From contig CM049322.1 of assembly GCA_026874595.1 (NCBI GenBank), forward strand, positions 48,215,340-48,279,339: DNA of 64,000 nt, given 5' to 3'. This document shows, piece after piece, positions 50,201 to 60,334 of the stretch. Positions within the stretch are counted from its first letter, which is position 1. Each line of letters opens with the position of its first letter. Origin of the DNA: Sipunculus nudus (taxonomy: Eukaryota; Annelida; Sipuncula; Golfingiida; Sipunculidae). Below the pieces are notes generated by a model, which saw only the letters and a program-made list of their open reading frames with translations, did no database searches and was not told the DNA's origin. The position numbers were made by a program, and so were the translations under genes.

Positions 50201-53200
50201 TTATAAATATATAAATGTATAAATATATATGTATATTTACTTTAGGTTGTATTATAATCCTTGTCTACTGCCCTGCATGCATATGTCTTCATATTTTTTA
50301 CATATCTGTACTGCAGGGTGTATCATCATCCATCTGTTCTGGTCTACCTATATTTTTTTTTTTGCATCTGTAATGTAGGTTGTATCATCATCTTTCTGTT
50401 CTGCATCCCGTGCTGGTGTCTGTACATCAATATCGAGGCCATCATGATCGGTATAGGAGAACCGGTCGACATCTCAAAGTAAATTGCATATTAATACAAT
50501 TATTTAGTCATAAATTTGTCTTTGCCGGGGATCACTAACGATCCCTCGACGATTGCATACATTTAGATAATTTATCCTCGAAAATATTAAAAGATGAAGT
50601 ATTTCGTGACTATTATACACTTTGAGCTGAGAGAACAAGTTTCGGGAAGTCCGGTGAGACTGCATATATTCGATGTCAGGCTTAGTCAGGCTGCAAGCAA
50701 TAGATGTAAGGCAAAAGAGACTGCATACAATCGATGTTAGGCTTAGAGAGGCTGCATACAATCGATATTAGGCTTAGAGAAGCTGCATGCAATCGATGTT
50801 AGGCTTTGGAGGGATGCATATAATCGACGATATGGGCTTAATAAGGCTGCATTTTGGTTTAGTGAGGCTGCATTTATATGTTGTTGGGCATAATGAAACT
50901 GTATATAATCGATGATGGGCTAAGTAAGGCCGCATATATTTGATGCTAGGCTACGTGAGGGTTACATTCATTCAATGTTGGGCTTTGTAAGGCTGCATGA
51001 TTAAAACAACATATTTTGTTTCCAGGAAGGGCTATATCTATGTGCTGGCGTACATCCCCGGTCTCCCGGTAGGTATTTAATGGCAATTCTACGTTTCGTT
51101 TCAGTAAATGCAATAACCTTAAGTACGTAACACAAGGGAACAGATTGAAAAAAAAAAACAATTGTCATGTTGTTTTAAACTCTGTCAGCTGCAGTGTTAG
51201 GATCCAATAAGTCTGCATTGCTGATATTGTTAAACAAGATACCTGCTGGAGACTCATCTTCGAGATAAAAATATAATCGCTTTTCACTTTTATTCATTAA
51301 AGGGACCCAATCACCCATAAAGCATGTTGAATTAACACTTAAAATAGCTTGTACCCTTTAAAATAAATTTTGTACCTGCCAAAATATTGAAAGCGTTTGC
51401 TTACTCGTATGAACGAGTGTTAAAAACAATATGCCAAGCGCGATCGCAGGTGTAAACATAAACACAGTGCGTGCATCGCCGGGCCACAATACGTGTCAAT
51501 CAGGAAATGCCCTGACTGACTTGGCCAAAAAAATGTAATACGTGTTCCCAGTGGCTGAAACATCGCGTGTTGCGGCTTGCAATCGGACCTCCGGTATGGC
51601 GGATTTTGTATGGTAAACAGACACACGCGGACTGTGTTTACCAACACGCAGAGCCATAACAAGGTGTCAAACAGCAGTAGGCGAGGTACTTAAGACTGTG
51701 TGTTGGGACGGTTTTGCCGCGAAACAGTTGTATAAAGCAAAACTGAAATGATAGTGTAAAAGAGTAGGCATAATATTGCTCCTGATTATGTCCCTTTGAG
51801 ATATTTCTGTCTTTATATAACGGACCGAAAGACTTAGTGTCAACTTGTCAACAGATGTCAGTTGTGTCGGGGGAAAGCTCCTTTAATAAAATATACACTC
51901 ATTCGTAACTTATCATTGTGTTTATTTATGTATATACATATTATATGTCTAATGCAATCAGTATACAGGGAATTGGATGGCATTGTACAGAAGAACAAAA
52001 ATTCTAACTAAACATATTTTAAAATTTTTTCAGGGTTTTGTGTTCCTGAATGTGATCTCAAAATACATTCAGAATCAGGTAAGTAAATCCCGCTAAATGT
52101 CGCTGCCGCAGAAAATAACCTCTGACCCCACGTAATAAAGTCATGTCTTCGTAAACCAGTGAAACATACGCACGCGTTTATACAATATACACTTATTTAG
52201 TATTTACAGTAATACTCCTTATAGTTCCTTTTGTTTTAATATTTTGTTTAACATGACATGTTTATTAGCAGCCCCTCCCAAGGAATAATAATGCTAATAA
52301 TGATGATGATGCTAATGATAATAATAATTAATAAAAATAATATGTAAATATTATATAAAATGTTAATAAAAATGATACTTATAAGTTTAATAATAATAAA
52401 TAATAATATTAATAAGAATAATAAAAATAATATGAATAATAAGTTCATTAATCAACTAGTTTAAAAATATTGCGTGCTTTGGATTAATGTAAATATGTTT
52501 GTGTATTGTAGGACATTGTGAGGCCGCCTCTGGTAGCCGGAGTATTTGTGAACTGTCTTAACGCTGGCTTGCACGGTCTCTTCATGTTTGCCATCAAAGG
52601 GGGACCCGGGTGAGATGTTCGTTTACGTTCCTGTTGAAAAAAAATGTACGAACTACCCATATCCACTTCTAGAAATATGAGGAGAGCAAATTCTTTGACA
52701 GTTTACCATCCTTGTAGAAAATGGGAATGGCATCCAGAAAAATCTGATATAATTCAGAAAGTTATCTGAGGAAAGCGTTGTTTTAATTTATTATATAAAA
52801 ATGTCACTTTTTACCTTTGTCAATAGACCATGCTAAGTTTGGCATACTTTAGTTGGCTTCGTATTCGCGGGGTTCATATTTCCCGATTTTCAACTCTCGT
52901 GAACAAAAAGGCAGCAACAGTATCGGGGACCCCGCACTGTCGTTCATAGGATGTCACAAAATATACTGAAAGGGTCACCCGCACAAATTGTGTGGAATTC
53001 TGCTGCAGTCATATTTTAGTCGAATTCGCGAATAATCCTTTGCAATTTGAAGCTTCATTTAACGCGATAGACGACGGCTTGAATAAGGACATCCTCACGT
53101 AAAATGCCTGAACGACTTCAGTCCTATTGGGCCCGAAACAAAATCTGGTCGTCATTATATAATCGGACGCTGCTTGCTCTGATAACCTGGAGACAAATTG

Positions 53201-56200
53201 TCTATATATTCCGGTTAATTTACGTATTTATTCCGTGAAATTCAAAGCATCTTATTTTTTTCTCAAATATGTTTTGGTGGAGGTAACCGCCTCCATTTTT
53301 CTATGCAGTCTGATCTGATTCTTAATCATAGTTTACTTGTTAATCTACAGACACCCATTTCGGTTTGGGACTACTTGACAGGGAGGAGGCGCCCACTTTT
53401 TTTTCATATTATCTGTATACTGGTTTCACTAAGGCTTGGTGTCTACCGCACCTGCAGTCTCGGGTGTGTAATCACCCCTATTGCTTGGTCATAACACCGA
53501 GCAACCTCCCAAAGCCGCACTCGTATGTGAGTGATACACGGCTGTGGAAAACAGCATTCCCATTTAGCCTCCAGAACGCTCAACCTGGATTGGGACCGAC
53601 CGTGAAAATCTAACCGCCTCGGCTGAGATTTGAACTCACGACCTTTCGGCTCTGAGTCCTTTGCACTACCGCATCACCGGAGAAATAGGTTTCAAAGCAT
53701 CTTATGAAAGGACTTTAATTACTAAAAGCGGATTAGAATAACATAATTTAACCCAATCAGCTGTATGGCTCAATACTTAATACTTAAGAGTCCCGCGTAG
53801 AATGTGGAGGCTGACAGAGGCTTAGTTTATTTCAATATCCATATTTGGGTGAAAACTTGTGGGAAACCCTTATAGGTCACCCCTAATGCAAAACCATCGA
53901 GTTAAATTTCTTTTCTTTATTTTCCCCTTTATTCTGTATTTTTTTATTTGCACTAGCTCTCCAATATGGCTGTTTTTCAAACACGGAAAATTGTGCACAA
54001 TATTAGTCTTAGGTCACAGATGTGCACCTGATATTTATTTCTAACCTTGACTTTGACCTTAAGCCGATTACCCATTATTGCTCTGTTCGGGAATGGCTTC
54101 CAGAGATCGCTTTCCGAAAGCATACATCTAATTTAAACTGTCTTTTTAGTGGTGCCGCAGCGGCCCTCGGTATAAGCTTCTGGGCTGGAGCGTTGGCGCT
54201 GGTGGTCTATATCAGAGTCAGAGGACTTCATAAGGAGACGTGGCATGGTGAGACTCAACTTAAAATTCACCTGACTTATCATTTACAAGTAGTTTGTTTG
54301 AAAATAATACAGAAACTACATAAATACAAATGCTCATAAAAACTCTAAAGCAATTGAAACTCACTAATTTTTATTTTCGTTCTCCATAGGGAATTGGTGT
54401 AGTTGACCCATTATTAGAGTTCCATATACAATGTAGTGTACAAGCTGTGTTGAAATTCCAATGAAGGGTCTATTTTTTGCATTTCATATGCGCATGCTTG
54501 CAAAATACGAATTGTTCATTAAGTCCTAAGGGTAATTTAGTCCGTTCAAATATGTTGGATTGTTTCAAGGCAAATTACATAAACATGGATGTTTTGTGGT
54601 TAGGACCTCATGGAATAAGTAATATTTTGCAAGCATACACATGTGAAATATAATTAGATGTTTCCTTGAAATATAACAAATTTTTATTTTAAAGTTTGAC
54701 AGTTGGGACAAGTAGTCCTGACCGTCGTACAGTGCCTGTAAGGTAGAGATTGGTTTCGAGTAGAAACGACTTCTACCGAAGGGTTTCGGTCATTGCTATG
54801 CGACATAGCCCTGTTACTGGGTAGTTCTAAACCAGGTCATACACCCGTTCTATAGCGTTAACACTTTAGCAGAGTGGATACTTCGATTTGCATTGGAAAC
54901 GGTTTGAAACCACCTCCTGGGCTGGATTCAAAACGGTTTGAAAACGCTTTGAATGGTAATGTGGACCCTCAATTCGCAAAAAAAAAAAAAATGTTTGAAA
55001 CCGTTTTAAAATTCCTGTGTGAAAGGGGTATAAATACAGGTATTGTCGTACTTTTTTAATGCAATTTGAAAGTAGAAAGCAAAACCAGTAGCTGACTCAA
55101 TGTTTCATCTGCAGGAAAGATGTTTATCACCTTTCAGAAGTGGTCCACAATACAGTATATCATTATTAAATGTAAAGTTTATTTATTTTCATCGAACTAT
55201 CATTTGAGGATTTCGGCGGGGTTCAAAAAGCGTTACTCCGCATTTAACGTTGCCGATACACGTCTCCTTGCCGCCAAACACTCTCCGTAGATGCTCTTGT
55301 CCGTAATAAAAACTCCGGCAGGTTAATTTCTTCCAGTTTTCGGAAACGGTAATGGCGTGAACATTAAAACCAGGACGTCTCTGGTCGTTAATCAAATGCC
55401 TTTTTGCAGGTTTCACCATGGATGCTTTTCAAGAGTGGGGGCAGTTCAGCAAACTAGCCCTCCCAGGGTTACTCATGATGTCGCTAGAGTTCTGGAATTA
55501 CGAAATTGGAACACTAGTGGCCGGTAAGTGTGTCACGTGATACCACCTTCTCTACAATTTGAGGCAATATATATACAGTGGAACCCCACAATTACGACCA
55601 CCTTTTGGACTGACAAAAGTGGTCGTAATTTGGGGGTGGTCGTATTTGTGAGACTCTTAATTACCTGGATCATATATTTGGGACCAAGAAAAGTGGTCGT
55701 ATTTGTAGGGGTGGTCGCAATTGCGGGGTGGTCGCAAGGTGGGGTTCCACTGTATATATATTTATATTTAATACGAATATAAGGCATTATAGTATCAAGA
55801 ATATCAGAACTTCTAATTCATAATTAAGATAACTAGGCGTATTCCTGAGTTCAAGCGTCCTCATATTACCCTAACCATGGACATCTCTTTTAGATGAAAA
55901 TTAAGTATTTGGAAAATATTGGGGCCTATTTTTGTTTTATTTTATTTTGCATCAGGATACACTTTGCTATTTTTCAGTGAAATCTTGCACAAAACTGTCA
56001 TTTTCATATACGAACTACAACTTTCATACATGTTATTATATTTTCGTCTGTGATGGATTCTCTTTGCGTGACACGTAATATATCGGCGATACGTAGGCTG
56101 TAAAGTTACTAACCAAAACACATGTGGTTTTGAAACGGCCATGTTGAATTAAAGTAGTGATAAACAAGCGCGCCAGGGGGCGCTCAAAGCAGTACCGTAC

Positions 56201-56737
56201 TATTATTAAACAGTATTAAATCATCGAGATAAGTGACCGATCGTACGTAACATGATAGATTTTGGTCTGTCTGTATGTTTGTCTGTCTGTTTGACATTCA
56301 AGCTCCCGGTCTCTGGTCGTTTCCGTTTCTTACTAGTTCATGCAGTGTACGTTTTACGCAGGAACCCTGGGAAAGAACGATCTGGCAGCACAAGCCATCA
56401 CATACCAGTTCGCCATGTTAGGAGGTCAAGTAAGTCGAAAAAACACGACACAGTGATAAAATGTACTCTAACTGACAACCAACGCCATCTATTGATCACT
56501 ATCTGAAAACTTTACAGAAAATTTGTTCGCTCCGGACTTTCCGCTATACACAGAGATTATAATTCACTAAAAAAATACATGGGAATGTTAAGATAGGCAC
56601 TTTTGGTCTAACAACTTTTTTTTATTAAGATAAAGTGTAAAACATGGAAATGGTTTTATTTATAATTAAGACGGCCCTTGATATCAAGTGAGGTGCAATA
56701 CTGCTTGACGCATTTCTTTTCTTCACTGTTGCTCCCT

Positions 56738-56809
<72 letters not shown>

Positions 56810-56818
56810 TTGCCACTG

Positions 56819-56850
<32 letters not shown>

Positions 56851-57114
56851 GCCACTGCTACTACTCCCAGTACTACTAAAAATAATAGCCTGCGAGACGT
56901 TTTCAAAATGCTGTTGAAGGATGGTTTTAAATCGTAATATATCATATTTGATGATGATAATAATAATTATTGGTGATATAATTACCATCATCAACATTAA
57001 AAAAAGAATTAAAAAAAAAAAAAGAATAATGTTATGATTCTTATGCTACTACTGCTACTGTTTGTACTCTAAAATAATATGAAGTATAAAATATTCTACA
57101 TGTTCATATATATA

Positions 57115-57169
<55 letters not shown>

Positions 57170-60100
57170 TTTTATTTCACAGTTAGGGCTAGGGTTAGGT
57201 ATAGCTGTTAGCATCAGGATCGGACATCATCTCGGTGAAGGTCATCCATACGAAGCCAAAATGGCGTCTCGCATCTGCTTAGGGTTTGGGCGTAAGTATA
57301 TGTTATTTTATCACGACGATGTTCATAAACTGTATAACGGGGCGGCTTAAGTGTTGGCTAAAGTCATATAACAGAAGCGGATCCAGCGGGGGGTGGGGGG
57401 GGGGGGGTATGGACCCGGGGATATTGTTTTTAGGCTTTGTCATTAGTCTACGTGGGTTGGACCCATCCTTCTCCTAAATCCTGGATCGTGCTCTGTTTAA
57501 TTTCGGTAAGGGAGCAGCCAGTCAGTCGTGAAGTTGTACTTAGGGTGCATTTTAGTGAGGTGTTTGGTTGGTTCTGAACACATGCTGGTTGCTCAGTTGC
57601 TGGTCTCTGAAATGTCGAAATTCTAGTCAACATTTTTAACATTGTTAAAATATGCGGGTGTTTCCAGATGAACAAAAGTTGATAAACAGATTTTAAGCCT
57701 ATAAAGAGATGGATAATCTGAATTTTCCTGTTAAACTTTTGTTAAAAGTTGTACTTGTGTGTTTGTTTTTATAAGCAAATTAAACCTGAGGCGACTGTCT
57801 TTCGGCCTGTTTGCATTCACAGCTCAATTACATCTATGCTTGAATCAGGGCTAGACCACAGATGTACCTTGATTTTGTTTAAGAACCTTATACATAATCT
57901 CTGGGCAGAACCAAGAACTGTTCTCGGTTCAGCTTGGTCCGACCAATGGTGCAACCAGTGGCATGACTGGTGCACCAAAACGGCTTTTTTTTCGTAACCT
58001 AACGTACAACCAAACTGTGATCAGAGCGCCAAAACACGCCAATATTATTCGACATCTTCCATTGAATAATGCTTTGTTAAATCCAAAAGTAACCTAACTA
58101 TGAATTATACATGACCTTATCAGCGTATACATTAAATGAATTGCGATGTGCAGAATAGATGCGACCAGCCAATCAGGTAACCGTTGGAAGGGTAAACAGC
58201 CAATCACGTGACAAGCGCAAAGTTCGCATAATTTGGGCGACTGGTTCAAAATCAACAGGAACACCTGGATCCATGACACGTGTCCGCATGATTTTCGGGG
58301 ATATTTATTTTATACAAGGAATACAGAATAAACCGTTCAAGCTCTAGGATTGCAGGAGCTATCCTCGACTAGTGTCTATCATGCACATTCGTATGATACA
58401 GCAATCCCAAAATATGATGAAACACTTCATAATGATTGCGATACCAATCACTGGAGAACAGACATATAAACAAGCAACTGAACTAACTACTACAACCCTC
58501 ATGCTCTGTTTATAAAACTACAGTGACGTCACAAAGACGTCACAAAGGTCAATCGCGTATGACGTTGCATTGACTGACGTCATCAGCTGGAATTGCTATA
58601 TCTCTGTTTTCAAGTGATGACTATATTACAATTTTGTGAAGTGTTTAGACATATTTTTTGGAGTATCTGTCTCATACTAATTTAGAGCAAGATAAGACAT
58701 TATCATACACTCGGCAGTCGGCGGAATAGCTCCTGCAACTTTAAGTCTAGAACTTTTTACTGTCTCCGAAAATATTCCGAAAAAAAGTATGCTGACACCG
58801 GCACTGGTACGGACTACACGTGTTCTGTTTGGGAGAGTCGCCAAGATTATGCAAATTTGCGCTGGTAGGGTAATTGACAGCGGTAAATTAATTTGTTGCT
58901 CCCAACTGATCGCCCATGATTATTTATTAAATGAATATGCGATTCAGGTCACATAGAGTTCATGGTTAGGTGGATTCTAGCTGACGACGTCATAAGCAAC
59001 TGACCTTTATGACGTCCTTGTGACGTCAATTATTTTTTTTATAAACAGCTCTCGCAACCATAGACATGGAAGGTGTTCTTTGTATGGGCTATTCAAATAG
59101 GAAAGGAGGAAACGTTTATTGCAGTCCTGAAATCACATTTGCCTTTCAAATTTTTCTTTTAATTGCAATTGAACTTTGTTGGGCTTTCTCCTCACTGTCG
59201 TAAATTAGAGTAACTTTTATCTTAAAATTTATATTGACCATCTATCCACCAAGCCATTTAAGATGTTACAATTTTAATGTTATATCTGTAATATTATCTC
59301 TTTTCCTTAGGACTTTCAGAGTGAAAACTTTTTCAAATTCGAATTTAAGCCCATAACAGAAATAGAAATAATAGAAATGTAGCAGAAAAATTTTTACTTA
59401 AGTTTTTAAACATTTTATTTACAGGGGATGTATAGCAGCTTTAATTGTGATAGGTCGTCTTTTTTCTTACAGTTATCGGAGCGTTGATTATTTCAGTACT
59501 ACTTGGGACTTTGAGGAACGTCATCCCCAAGGGATTCAGCGCTGACAAGTAATTAGTTACCTTAACCTTTGATAATGACCTTAACCTTTACTCCTGTATT
59601 TCCTAAAATCATTAGCATATTGTTTTGCTTTAAGAAGAGCATAGGAAGGCACAATGACATCAGATTTTAGCTTGATTTCTTTTAAGAATTGTACAAATTA
59701 TTATTCTTAATTCTTCTCAATACATTATCAGTCGTACATGTTAATGATAGGTATATTAAAAATAATCTAAAATGCAGAGAGAGAGAGAGAGACAAACAGA
59801 GACAGACAGACAGACAGATACAGTGAGAAGAATGTAAGGAGACAGAGAGAGAGAGAGAGGAAAAGTAACATGTAGAGACAGGCAGATTGGGAGACAGAGC
59901 GAGAGAGGGAAGAAAGAAAGGAGACAGAGAGCGAGGGAAGAAGGTAAGGAGACAGAGAGGGAGAGAGGAAAAGTGAGAAAGACAGAGACATACAGGGAGA
60001 CAGAGATAGAGAGGGAAGTAGGTAAAAAGATAGAGAGAGAGGAAAGTAACAGATAGAGACAGTGAGAAGAAAGTAAGGAGACATAGAGAGAGGGGGAAAA

Positions 60101-60286
60101 TGATAAAGACATAGAGACAATCAGTGATAGAGAGGGAAGAAGGTGAAAAGATAGAGAGAGAGGAAAGTAACAGATAGAGACAGAGAGACAGATAGAGACA
60201 ATGAGAAGAAAGGAAGGAAACAAAGAGAGAGAGAGAGGAAAAGTAACAGATAGAGACAGGCAGACAGAGAAAGAGGAATGAATGTA

Positions 60287-60334
<48 letters not shown>

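Noticed and set aside
56625-56997. Open frames made of long runs of Val, Ser or Leu
   Set aside because: They are the three frames of the (TAC)n microsatellite.
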